The translations under genes were made by a program, and so were the position numbers. Under the pieces are notes generated by a model. That model ran no database searches. It was not told where the DNA came from and saw only the letters and a list, made by a program, of their open reading frames with translations. A stretch of 24,890 nt of DNA from Aalborgiella sp031390045 (lineage in GTDB: Bacteria > Pseudomonadota > Gammaproteobacteria > Burkholderiales > Burkholderiaceae_C): positions 1 through 24,890 of the forward strand of contig JANMTB010000135.1 of assembly GCA_031390045.1 (NCBI GenBank), in the 5' to 3' direction. Below are positions 15,415-23,005 of the stretch, piece after piece (position 1 is the stretch's first letter; every line of letters begins with the position of its first letter).

Positions 15415-16444
15415 ATTTAAAAATATCACAAAGCGCTATGGCACAGACGCATCTGCCCCATTGGCTGTCAAAGGAATTACTTTTGAAATCAAAAAAGGAA
15501 GTCTGACCACGATTCTTGGCCCCTCTGGCTGCGGTAAAACGACCACTTTGCGTATGATTGCCGGTCTTGAATCGCCAACATCTGGCCAAATAATCATGGA
15601 TGGACAAGACGTCACCACGCTTGGTCCGGCGCAGCGCAATGTCAGCATGATGTTCCAAAGCTACGCCTTGTTTCCGCACATGAATGTTGCGGAAAACGTG
15701 ATGTATGGACTCAAAATGTCAGGCATCGCCAAAGATGAAGCGCGAAGCCGTGGCGGTGAAGCTTTAAAAAATGTTGGCTTGGTCGGCTTTGATGATAGAT
15801 TGCCCAGCGAATTATCAGGCGGTCAGCAGCAACGCGTCGCACTTGCGCGCGCGCTGGTTTTAGAGCCTGCCGTGCTCTTGTTTGACGAGCCATTGTCAAA
15901 CTTGGACGCCCGCTTGCGTCGTGAAATGCGCGAAGAAATTCGTGGCTTGCAGCAGCGCTTGAAACTCACCGTCGCCTACGTCACGCATGACCAAAGTGAA
16001 GCATTGGCTGTGAGTGACCAAATCATCGTGATGGACCACGGCATCATCGCCCAGCGCGGCACACCGCAAGATTTGTACGAGCGCCCACAAACTGAATTTG
16101 TCGCTGGCTTTATGGGCGAAGCGATGCTGTTTCCTGCCACCGCATTGCCTAGTGGTGCGGTGCAAGTCGGCTCCATGCAAATCAAGCCACGCAATGCCAT
16201 TCCCGCCGGTGCGATCAAAGTAGCGGTGCGCCCTGAAGCATGGCAAATCCATCGAGCTGGTGATGGCATGGCTGCCAATCTGGTGAAATCAGCTTACTTA
16301 GGCAGCTTTTATGAATACAGTTTTGACACAGAATTAGGCAAGATTTTTGTCGTTTCACCTGATTTGACGGATGTTTTGCCCCTGGGTGCAGAAGTCAACC
16401 TCAGCTTAGCGTCGCATGGCGTATCCGTGGTTGCGGCCACTTGA
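15398..16444 (+). CDS. afuC: ABC transporter ATPase (AfuC/FbpC type)
   Basis: A 348-residue ATP-binding subunit powering the AfuAB system. Walker A GPSGCGKTT (about 42-50), Q-loop MMFQSYALFPH, signature LSGGQQQR (about 137-144), Walker B VLLFDEPLSNLDA, H-loop VTHDQSEALA, then a TOBE-type C-terminal region (about 240-348, with AVRPEAWQIH). It belongs to the CUT2/Fe3+/polyamine-like group, where sequence alone does not define substrate. Start ATG 15398 follows GAAGAG. Codons after afuC carry a new promoter for tal, so tal-pgi may be transcribed both with and without the transporter. Confidence 0.92.
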   Translation: MNHGVEFKNITKRYGTDASAPLAVKGITFEIKKGSLTTILGPSGCGKTTTLRMIAGLESPTSGQIIMDGQDVTTLGPAQRNVSMMFQSYALFPHMNVAENVMYGLKMSGIAKDEARSRGGEALKNVGLVGFDDRLPSELSGGQQQRVALARALVLEPAVLLFDEPLSNLDARLRREMREEIRGLQQRLKLTVAYVTHDQSEALAVSDQIIVMDHGIIAQRGTPQDLYERPQTEFVAGFMGEAMLFPATALPSGAVQVGSMQIKPRNAIPAGAIKVAVRPEAWQIHRAGDGMAANLVKSAYLGSFYEYSFDTELGKIFVVSPDLTDVLPLGAEVNLSLASHGVSVVAAT

Positions 16445-16468
16445 CTGCAGGTAATTCAGCTTTATAAA
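16441..16468 (+). promoter_or_regulatory. Predicted sigma-70 promoter of tal-pgi
   Basis: TTGACT (16441-16446), a 16-bp spacer and TATAAA (16463-16468): each hexamer matches at 5 of 6 positions, the best sigma-70 match I found in the window. It begins in the last codons of afuC. Transcription would start near 16475, about 66 nt before tal. Confidence 0.65.
16451..16468. promoter_or_regulatory. Operator-like element shared with the zwf promoter
   Basis: GTAATTCAGCTTTATAAA matches GTAACTCAGTTTCATAAA at 11853-11870 (zwf side) in 15 of 18 positions; all three differences are C/T changes. Both copies sit on predicted promoters. The right half of the palindrome is less well kept here. A common regulator, presumably HexR, is inferred. 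Confidence 0.45.
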
Positions 16469-16540
16469 TTTCGTAACCAAGTTGATGCTTTTGATGCCTT
16501 TTATGCTGTGTTTTTGAGGTTTAGAGCGAGATAATGCGCT

Positions 16541-17512
16541 ATGAACCAAGAAAATAAACCCGCTAGCCAATTAGCCCAGCTCAAGCAATTCACCACGGTG
16601 GTTGCAGACACAGGCGATTTTCTACAAATCAGCGCCTCCAAGCCACGCGATGCCACGACCAACCCGTCGTTGATTCTGAAAGCCGTGCAAAAGCCAGAAT
16701 ACGCGCCGCTGTTGGCCGCGTCAGTGGCGGCGTGCCAAGGCAAACCGCTGAACGACGTCGTGGATCACTTGCTAGTCAGCTTCGGCGTGAAAATTTTAAA
16801 CATCGTGCCGGGTCGCGTTTCGACGGAGATTGACGCCCGTTTGAGCTTTGACACGCCCGCTATGGTGGCGCGCGCCTTGAAAACCATTGCTTTGTATCGC
16901 GACAATGGCATTGCTTCCGACCGCGTTCTCATCAAAGTTGCTTCTACTTGGGAGGGCATCCAAGCTGCCGCAGAGCTAGAGCGCGCTGGCATACGCACCA
17001 ATTTAACGCTGCTCTTCTCCTTCTGCCAAGCAGTAGCCTGTGGCCAAGCCAAGGTGCAGCTGATTTCCCCCTTCGTAGGCCGCATTTATGACTGGTATAA
17101 AAAATCAGCAGGAGTCGCTTGGGTAGAAGCCGACAAAGCAGGCGCGAACGACCCAGGCGTGCAATCCGTCGTCGCCATTTACAACTACTACAAAAAACAC
17201 GGCATCAAGACCGAGGTGATGGGTGCCAGCTTTCGTAATGTGGGGCAAATCATCGCCTTGGCGGGTTGCGATTTGTTGACGATCAGCCCTGAATTGCTCG
17301 CGCAGTTAGCCGCTACTGATGCGCCCTTGACCCGCGCAATCGCTCCTGAAAGCGCTAAAACCTTGGATATTCCCGCCATCAGCTACAACGAAGCCAGCTT
17401 TCGCTTGGCTTTGAACGAAGATGCGATGGCGACGGACAAGCTCGCTGAAGGCATTCGCGCTTTCTGCGCTGATACTGCCAAGCTTGAAAAACTGATTTTG
17501 GCCGCGCGATGA
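16541..17512 (+). CDS. tal: Transaldolase
   Basis: A 323-residue class I transaldolase of the TalB type, moving a dihydroxyacetone unit between sedoheptulose-7-P/glyceraldehyde-3-P and erythrose-4-P/fructose-6-P in the non-oxidative pentose phosphate pathway. Seen: TTNPSLILKA (39-48), STEIDARLSFD (94-104), and the Schiff-base lysine in VLIKVASTWEGI (K132), followed by TNLTLLFSFCQA and GRIYDWYK. Length is normal. It has its own predicted promoter at 16441-16468. The stop overlaps the pgi start (ATGA), so the two enzymes are translationally coupled. Confidence 0.96.
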   Translation: MNQENKPASQLAQLKQFTTVVADTGDFLQISASKPRDATTNPSLILKAVQKPEYAPLLAASVAACQGKPLNDVVDHLLVSFGVKILNIVPGRVSTEIDARLSFDTPAMVARALKTIALYRDNGIASDRVLIKVASTWEGIQAAAELERAGIRTNLTLLFSFCQAVACGQAKVQLISPFVGRIYDWYKKSAGVAWVEADKAGANDPGVQSVVAIYNYYKKHGIKTEVMGASFRNVGQIIALAGCDLLTISPELLAQLAATDAPLTRAIAPESAKTLDIPAISYNEASFRLALNEDAMATDKLAEGIRAFCADTAKLEKLILAAR

Positions 17513-19215
17513 GTATTTCTAAACCAATTCTCCCATTGCCAAACGGCCGAACTCGTGGTGACCAAACCGTTGCTTGGGCAGCGCTGCAGCAGCATTTTGA
17601 CAAAACTGGCAAACATTTTGACGCCAGAGATGCTTTTGACGCTGATTCGACCCGTTTTGAAAAGCTAAGCCAACAAGCCCCTTACGTTTTTGCTGATCTA
17701 TCCAAAAATCGGCTGGATGCGACCGCGCAAGCTTTGTTGCTCGATTTGGCACGTCAAAGCGGCGTGGAAGCGCACCTAAAAGCCATGTTTGCAGGTAACA
17801 AGGTGAACAACGCCGAAAACCGTGCTGTGATGCACTGGTTGCTTAGGAGAGGTAATAAAAGCGATAAAAGTGCTGAAAATGAAGATAATCCACTTATAGC
17901 CGGCGTATTTATTGACTCAACAGCTATTAATAGTATAGCAAATAAAAACATAAACAAAGACATAAACAAAGAATTAGAGGCTGATCTAACCTTGGTTCAG
18001 CAAACCCTAACTTCGATGCTGGCGTACGCCGAACAGATCCGCGCAGACGCGCAGATCACCGACATCGTCAACATCGGCATAGGTGGCTCCGACCTCGGCC
18101 CACAAATGGCGGTGCTAGCTTTGGACAGCTTTGCAGTAGCGAACAAGCGCCTCCATTTTGTGTCGAATGTCGATGGTCATGAGTTAGTGTCTGTGCTTAA
18201 AAACCTCAAAGCCGAGAACACGCTGTTCCTCATCGCCTCAAAAACCTTCACCACCGTCGAAACCATGACCAACGCCTCGTCTGCCAAAGCCTGGTTCGAG
18301 GCGAATTATGGCAACAAAGCATCTCTTTTAACGACAAATAAAGGTATTTCACGTCATTTTGCGGCATTAACTACCAATGTTGCTGCCGCTAACGCGTTTG
18401 GCATCAGCACCACCTTTGGTTTTTGGGACTGGGTCGGTGGGCGCTATTCTTTGTGGTCAGCGATTGGGTTACCCATCGCCATTGCCATCGGTGCGCAAGG
18501 TTTTAAGGACATGCTGGCCGGTGCCCATGCGATGGATGAGCACTTTCGCACTGAACCGCTAGAGAGCAATTTGCCCGTCAAACTCGGTTTGCTGGACGTT
18601 TGGTACCGCAATTTCCACGGCTTCACCAGCCGTTGCGTAACGCCCTACCACAGCGCTTTGAAGCGTTTGCCGGCGTATTTGCAGCAGCTAGAGATGGAAA
18701 GCAATGGCAAACAAGTCGATGCCAATGGCCAAGCGCTGTCGTTTTCGACCTCTGCGGTCGTTTGGGGCGAGCCGGGCACGAACGGCCAGCACGCGTTTTT
18801 CCAAATGTTGCACCAAGGTACTGACGTGGTTCCAGTCGAATTCATCGCTGTGAAAAACGCCAAACACAGCTTGCCAGGGCATCAGCAGCGCTTGTTAGCT
18901 AACGCGGTGGCGCAGGCGCAGGCGCTGATGATGGGCAAGGCGGATGCTGGGGGGCATAAAAATTTCCCTGGTAACCGCCCAAGTACCACCCTGCTGTTGG
19001 ACAACTTAACGCCTGCCAGCTTTGGCGCTTTGATTGCGCTCTACGAGCACCGCGTTTTCGTGGCAGGCAGCGTGTGGGGCATCAACAGCTTTGACCAATG
19101 GGGTGTCGAGCTGGGCAAGGTGCTGGCCGTAGACATCGAAGCCCGTATGAAGTCGGGTGATATGGTGGGGCTGGATGGCTCGACGCAGGGCTTACTGAAA
19201 AAGCTGAGTGTTTAA
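17509..19215 (+). CDS. pgi: Glucose-6-phosphate isomerase with an atypical insert
   Basis: A 568-residue cytosolic isomerase (glucose-6-P to fructose-6-P). Key blocks: VNIGIGGSDLGP, SKTFTTVETMTN (about 244-255), GGRYSLWSAIGLP, MESNGK, HQGTDVVPVEFI and the end block FDQWGVELGKVLA, so the enzyme looks active. It starts in the tal stop (ATGA overlap). Oddity: between HWLLRRG (109-115) and the conserved TLTSMLAYAEQIRADAQITD lies a hydrophilic, AT-rich stretch (about 116-160) without counterpart in the enzymes I know. It includes residues 130-144 encoded by repeat copy C and a duplicated INKD/INKE unit. In the known fold this segment precedes the SIS core near the surface, so an insertion there may be tolerated. 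Confidence 0.95.
   Translation: MSISKPILPLPNGRTRGDQTVAWAALQQHFDKTGKHFDARDAFDADSTRFEKLSQQAPYVFADLSKNRLDATAQALLLDLARQSGVEAHLKAMFAGNKVNNAENRAVMHWLLRRGNKSDKSAENEDNPLIAGVFIDSTAINSIANKNINKDINKELEADLTLVQQTLTSMLAYAEQIRADAQITDIVNIGIGGSDLGPQMAVLALDSFAVANKRLHFVSNVDGHELVSVLKNLKAENTLFLIASKTFTTVETMTNASSAKAWFEANYGNKASLLTTNKGISRHFAALTTNVAAANAFGISTTFGFWDWVGGRYSLWSAIGLPIAIAIGAQGFKDMLAGAHAMDEHFRTEPLESNLPVKLGLLDVWYRNFHGFTSRCVTPYHSALKRLPAYLQQLEMESNGKQVDANGQALSFSTSAVVWGEPGTNGQHAFFQMLHQGTDVVPVEFIAVKNAKHSLPGHQQRLLANAVAQAQALMMGKADAGGHKNFPGNRPSTTLLLDNLTPASFGALIALYEHRVFVAGSVWGINSFDQWGVELGKVLAVDIEARMKSGDMVGLDGSTQGLLKKLSV
17895..17939 (-). repeat. 45-bp dispersed palindromic element, copy C (inside pgi)
   Basis: On the minus strand it reads GCTAT-N7-ATAGC-N15-TACGCCGGCTATA, with one base different from copy B in the core. 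It is in frame with pgi, encodes residues 130-144, and is read in the same antisense frame as copy D in dppA: both give the tripeptide Ala-Gly-Val at the core, with Ala at the same later positions. Confidence 0.85.
17948..17971 (+). repeat. Tandem 12-bp duplication in pgi
   Basis: ACATAAACAAAG occurs twice in direct succession, immediately after repeat copy C. In frame it gives Asn-Ile-Asn-Lys-Asp-Ile-Asn-Lys. Being 12 bp it keeps the frame. It looks like slippage within the non-conserved pgi insert. Confidence 0.85.
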
Positions 19216-19248
19216 ATCTGTCAAAACTGTGTAAAACTGCACAATTTT

Positions 19249-19293
19249 GCTATATTTATAATAGCAAATTAGGAATTAAATACGCCGACTACA
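19249..19293 (+). repeat. 45-bp dispersed palindromic element, copy A (pgi/ygfA intergenic)
   Basis: GCTAT-N7-ATAGC-N15-TACGCCGACTACA fills most of the 81-bp gap between the convergent stops of pgi and ygfA. Its palindrome extends to 8-bp arms (TTTGCTAT 19246-19253 with ATAGCAAA 19261-19268). It ends three bases before the ygfA stop codon. There is no T-run, so it is not an obvious terminator. Confidence 0.85.
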
Positions 19294-19296
19294 GCA

Positions 19297-19935
19297 TTAT
19301 TTCTGCCACATTACGCCTGTATCGCTCAATATCGCATCCAGCGGTACATCGTGCGCTTCAGGGGTGAAATCTTCCACCCAGCCGTTGCTGTAACCTAATC
19401 CTACGGTTATTGGTTGGGGTTGCAATGTCGCCAACGTGCGGTCATAAAAGCCACCACCGTAGCCCAAACGGAATCCACCCGTGCCAAAACCGACGCATGG
19501 GACGAACAACAGTGTCGGAACTACAACACCTGTGTCTTTCGGTTTCGGAATGCCGTAAGCGTCCTCCTCCATCGGGCAGCCAGGGTACCAAGTATGAAAG
19601 GTTAAGGTTTTATGAACTTTGTCGATTACCGGCAGGCCGATTTTGCAGGGTGACCTGATAGCTGCATTTTCTGTAGCAATATGTGTAGCATATTCGCCAG
19701 CTGCAGGCTCGTTTACATGATGTACTGAGGTTAATGCGGCATCTTCTTGCCAGCGGTAGAGTGCGGGCAGCGGGTCAAATTCGCCTTTGATCGGCCAATA
19801 AGCGCCAATCACCGTGTCGGGTCTGCCAAAGAGCCAAATCCTCATCGCGCGTTGTAACAAATCGGCGCGCTGTAGTCTATCGGGTAAATTCAAGCGTTGT
19901 TCTATCAATGCTTTGCGAATCGCGGCTTTATCCAT
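19297..19935 (-). CDS. ygfA: 5-formyltetrahydrofolate cyclo-ligase
   Basis: A 212-residue cytosolic enzyme converting 5-formyl-THF to 5,10-methenyl-THF with ATP, recovering an otherwise inert folate. Seen: the N-terminal K-A-x-R-K helix (MDKAAIRKALIEQRL), YWPIKGEFDPLP (about 46-57, the substrate-binding Gly-Glu-Phe-Asp motif), and the signature VPCVGFGTGGFRLGYGGGFYDR (about 145-166), with the phosphate-binding G-Y-G-G-G-x-Y-D-R. The C-terminus ends near GVMWQK. Start ATG 19935 has AAGG upstream on the minus strand. It is divergent from slt with only 13 bp between the two start codons. In gammaproteobacteria this gene often follows 6S RNA; no such RNA is apparent here. Confidence 0.94.
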   Translation of the reverse strand: MDKAAIRKALIEQRLNLPDRLQRADLLQRAMRIWLFGRPDTVIGAYWPIKGEFDPLPALYRWQEDAALTSVHHVNEPAAGEYATHIATENAAIRSPCKIGLPVIDKVHKTLTFHTWYPGCPMEEDAYGIPKPKDTGVVVPTLLFVPCVGFGTGGFRLGYGGGFYDRTLATLQPQPITVGLGYSNGWVEDFTPEAHDVPLDAILSDTGVMWQK

Positions 19936-19941
19936 TATTCT
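19913..19941 (+). promoter_or_regulatory. Predicted promoter of slt, implying a leaderless mRNA
   Basis: TTGCGA (19913-19918), a 17-bp spacer and TATTCT (19936-19941); each matches 4 of 6. The start of transcription would fall at about 19948-19949, on the slt ATG itself. The absence of a ribosome site before this ATG fits. The promoter lies within the first codons of ygfA. Confidence 0.4.
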
Positions 19942-19948
19942 TACCTTT

Positions 19949-21937
19949 ATGACAATTACATATTTTCCGCCAAGAGCCCTGATTTTGACAGCACTTTTGT
20001 CTGTTCTGTCAATTACAAGTTTTGCCCAAACAAACGCTGAGTCACGGACTGAGTCGCGTACTGATAACGTACTTATCGAGATGAACGCCGCTTACAAAAA
20101 GCTCGATAAAAAACGCTTGTCAGATTTGTTGCCGCAAGCCAGTGGCCACAGCTTAGAGCCGTGGGCAGCTTATTGGGAGCTGAAAGCACGGCTTCAGGAA
20201 GCGTCTGATGCCGATGTCCAGCGCTTTTTGGCACGCTATGTCGGCACCTACCAAGAAGACCGCATGCGCAACGACTGGTTGATGCTGCTAGGACAACGGC
20301 GCGATTGGAGCAACTTTGCCGCGCAATACCCGCAATACCGCATGCGCGACGACAAAGAAGTGCGCTGCTACGCACTCTTTGTTGACCACCTGCAAAACCC
20401 GCAAAGTACAGGTGCTTTAACGGGTTCTGCACCGGCCGAACGCGCCATGGAAGTACGTAAACTCTGGTGGGGACTCAAAGATGCCGACGATGGCTGCAAT
20501 CTAGCCGCAGACCGCTTGATCAAAGACCCCAACACAACACAAACGGGCATGAGTGCGCAAGACGCATTCATCAAAGCGCGCATCGCCACCGAGGTCAACC
20601 GCGCCCGCGCTGCAAAAAACGCGCTGCAAATCGTGATGGGGTCAAAAAATTCACGCAGCGAAGAAGCCCTGTTAGACATCTTGCGAACGGCTGCTGGTAA
20701 CGCAGATAGCGCTGCCGATGAATTGAGAAAAAGAATAACGCGCTTCAATGCAGAACAAATCAACTGGGCATGGGGTGCGATCGGCAAACAAGCTGCTCTG
20801 AGTCAAAACTCCCAAGCCGCCAATTATTTTGCCAACGTCAGCAATGACTTAGAGTTGAACGACGACACACTGGGCTGGAAAGTGCGCGCCACCTTGCGCG
20901 CCAGCAGCAAACCGAATTGGCAAACCGTGTACAACGCTATCAGCGCCATGAGCGAAGAGACGCAAAAAGACGCAATTTGGACCTACTGGAAAGCCCGCGC
21001 TTTGAAAGCCCGTTTGGCGCATGGCGAAGCCAATGTCCTGTTTGAACGTATCGCCAGCGTGCGCGGGTTTTATGAGCAGTTAGCGCTGGAAGAGTTGGGT
21101 CGGAAAATCACCGTGCCTGAGCGTCCACCTGAATTGACGCCACTTGAAAAAGGCATGGCTCGCCAAAACGCAGGTCTTAACCGCGCTTTGACCGCGATTG
21201 CCATTGGCCTGCGATCTGAGGGCGTGCGCGAGTGGAACTACAGCACCAACTTGACCAACTCAGCCGGACAAGCGGGCGGCATGAACGACCGCGAGCTTCT
21301 TGCCGCCGCGCAATACGCTTGCGAGCGTGAGGTGTGGGACCGCTGCATCAACACCAGCGAGCGCACCAAAACCGTCATTGATTTTGAGCAACGCTTCCCT
21401 ATGCCGTTTAGAAATTCGGTGGTCAAACGTGCTGGAGATATCAACCTTGACCCCGCCTACGTCTACGGCTTGATTCGCCAAGAAAGCCGCTTCATCATGG
21501 ACGCCCGCTCGCATGTGGGCGCTTCGGGGCTTATGCAAGTCATGCCCGCCACCGCGCGCTGGACGGCCAAGAAAATCGGTTTGGTCAATTTCACCGCAGA
21601 TCAAATCACCGACCGGGAAACCAATATCGCCATCGGCACCGGATATTTAAAGTTGGTGTTGGACGACTTTGCTGGCTCTATGCCCTTGGCTGCAGCAGCC
21701 TACAACGCTGGCCCGAGCCGCCCACGCGCTTGGCGCAACGGCGCGATGGTGGAAACCGCCATTTGGGCAGAAAACGTGCCCTTTGCCGAAACGCGTGATT
21801 ACGTCAAAAAAGTGTTGAGCAACACCACCAACTATGCCGCGATTTTGACAGGGCAGCCGCAATCGCTCAAAAGTCGTCTAGGCATGGTTGGACCACTGAG
21901 CTCGGATGCTCCTGCTGCGAATGCGGATTTACCGTAA
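19949..21937 (+). CDS. slt: Soluble lytic murein transglycosylase
   Basis: A 662-residue periplasmic enzyme cleaving the MurNAc-GlcNAc bond of peptidoglycan with formation of the 1,6-anhydro ring. Layout: signal peptide (residues 1-28, ending ITSFA), a long alpha-helical superhelix of TPR-like repeats (about 45-470), and a C-terminal SLT domain (about 495-630) with YVYGLIRQESRF (catalytic Glu512), GASGLMQVMPATA, ITDRETNIAIGTGYL and AAAAYNAGPSRPRAW. I chose ATG 19949: the open frame continues back to 19814, but that stretch is antisense to ygfA, whereas 19949 gives a proper signal peptide. It is the head of a likely unit with the next two genes. Confidence 0.93.
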   Translation: MTITYFPPRALILTALLSVLSITSFAQTNAESRTESRTDNVLIEMNAAYKKLDKKRLSDLLPQASGHSLEPWAAYWELKARLQEASDADVQRFLARYVGTYQEDRMRNDWLMLLGQRRDWSNFAAQYPQYRMRDDKEVRCYALFVDHLQNPQSTGALTGSAPAERAMEVRKLWWGLKDADDGCNLAADRLIKDPNTTQTGMSAQDAFIKARIATEVNRARAAKNALQIVMGSKNSRSEEALLDILRTAAGNADSAADELRKRITRFNAEQINWAWGAIGKQAALSQNSQAANYFANVSNDLELNDDTLGWKVRATLRASSKPNWQTVYNAISAMSEETQKDAIWTYWKARALKARLAHGEANVLFERIASVRGFYEQLALEELGRKITVPERPPELTPLEKGMARQNAGLNRALTAIAIGLRSEGVREWNYSTNLTNSAGQAGGMNDRELLAAAQYACEREVWDRCINTSERTKTVIDFEQRFPMPFRNSVVKRAGDINLDPAYVYGLIRQESRFIMDARSHVGASGLMQVMPATARWTAKKIGLVNFTADQITDRETNIAIGTGYLKLVLDDFAGSMPLAAAAYNAGPSRPRAWRNGAMVETAIWAENVPFAETRDYVKKVLSNTTNYAAILTGQPQSLKSRLGMVGPLSSDAPAANADLP

Positions 21938-21972
21938 CGGCTAAAAATTTCAGCAACTGCCGTGATACCCTC

Positions 21973-22971
21973 ATGGCTATGAAAAATAAGCTCGAAAAAA
22001 TACTCGTTTTAGGTGGCACAGGTTTTGTAGGTCGCCACGTGTGTGAAAAACTCGCCAGTTTGAACCTGCGAGTCACAGTGCCGACGCGCAGGCGCAGCAA
22101 TGCACAAAGTATCCAGCTGCTGCCCATGCTGGATGTGCTGGAAACGAATATCCATGACCCAGCCGCTCTCGCCGCGCTGGTCGCAGGGCATGACGCGGTT
22201 GTCAACTTGGTGGCAATTTTGCATGGTGATGAAGCGGCTTTTGAGCGTACCCATGTTACTTTGCCAACAAGCTTGGTGGCTGCTTGCAAGCAGGCCGGCG
22301 TGAAACGCATCGTTCATGTTAGCGCCTTGGGAGCAGGGCTTGAGGCGCCATCGATGTACCAGCGTAGCAAAGCGCGCGGTGAAGCGATTTTGCAGTCCTC
22401 CGGTTTAGATCTAACAGTGCTGCGCCCAAGCGTTATTTTTGGCGCTGATGACAAGTTTCTGAACCTGTTCGCCAAGCTGCAATCCGTGTTTCCCGTGATG
22501 CCTTTGGCCGGTGCTGCCACGCGCTTTCAGCCAGTGTGGGTTGAAGACGTGGCGCAAGCGGTGGTGAATAGTTTGGTCAATTTTGATGGTTTCGATGTGG
22601 GCTTTGACAAACCGCGCAACACTGTTTTTGAAGCTTGCGGCCCCGATGTGCTCACGTTGAAAGAGTTAGTACAGATGTCCGCTATCATGTCCAACGTGAA
22701 CAACGGCAGCGCGCGCCCCGTGTTGTCATTACCGCCGTTTCTGGGCACATTGCAAGCTATGGCCATGCGCTTGCTGCCGGGTGAACCCCTCATCAGCCAA
22801 GACAACCTTGACTCTATGAAGGTTGACAATGTTGCCAGCGGCAAACTGCCGGGTTTGCAAGCCTTGGGCATCACGCCCAGCGCACTGGCCGCCATTGTGC
22901 CGACTTATTTGGGCAACCGTAGCGTCTTACGACAGCAGTTGGCTTTTCGCAAAACAGCGGGTCGGTTTTAA
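21973..22971 (+). CDS. NAD(P)-binding protein of the complex I NDUFA9 subunit type (atypical SDR)
   Basis: A 332-residue Rossmann-fold protein of the extended/atypical short-chain dehydrogenase group. The nucleotide turn GGTGFVGRHVCEKL (14-27) is at the start; DVLETNIHDPAALAALVAGHDAVVNLVAILHG follows, then VHVSALGAG and the YQRSKARGEAIL segment with the Tyr-x-x-x-Lys pair, LTVLRPSVIFG, and FQPVWVEDVAQAVV. Proteins of this type in betaproteobacteria are annotated as NDUFA9-like or NAD-dependent epimerases; the substrate is not known and a role in complex I is not shown. ATG 21973 or ATG 21979 could be the start; neither has a clear ribosome site. The gap to slt is 35 bp. Confidence 0.88.
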   Translation: MAMKNKLEKILVLGGTGFVGRHVCEKLASLNLRVTVPTRRRSNAQSIQLLPMLDVLETNIHDPAALAALVAGHDAVVNLVAILHGDEAAFERTHVTLPTSLVAACKQAGVKRIVHVSALGAGLEAPSMYQRSKARGEAILQSSGLDLTVLRPSVIFGADDKFLNLFAKLQSVFPVMPLAGAATRFQPVWVEDVAQAVVNSLVNFDGFDVGFDKPRNTVFEACGPDVLTLKELVQMSAIMSNVNNGSARPVLSLPPFLGTLQAMAMRLLPGEPLISQDNLDSMKVDNVASGKLPGLQALGITPSALAAIVPTYLGNRSVLRQQLAFRKTAGRF

Positions 22972-23005
22972 AAGTTGTCTTAATGTCGGTAATTAAGGTG
23001 AAATC

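Noticed and set aside
12006..16444. Ferric iron transporter (Fbp) as the name for the three ABC genes
   Set aside because: The tandem-tyrosine metal site is missing and the neighbours handle sugar phosphates; no iron-regulator (Fur-type) box was noticed upstream.
18669..18680. GCCGGCGTATTT in pgi resembles the core of the 45-bp element
   Set aside because: The flanking palindrome at the required spacing is absent, and the bases encode the conserved Pgi segment LPAYLQQL, so this is chance similarity.
19814..19948. Upstream extension of the lytic transglycosylase frame
   Set aside because: It is antisense to ygfA, lacks a signal peptide at its start, and the ATG at 19949 gives a proper leader.
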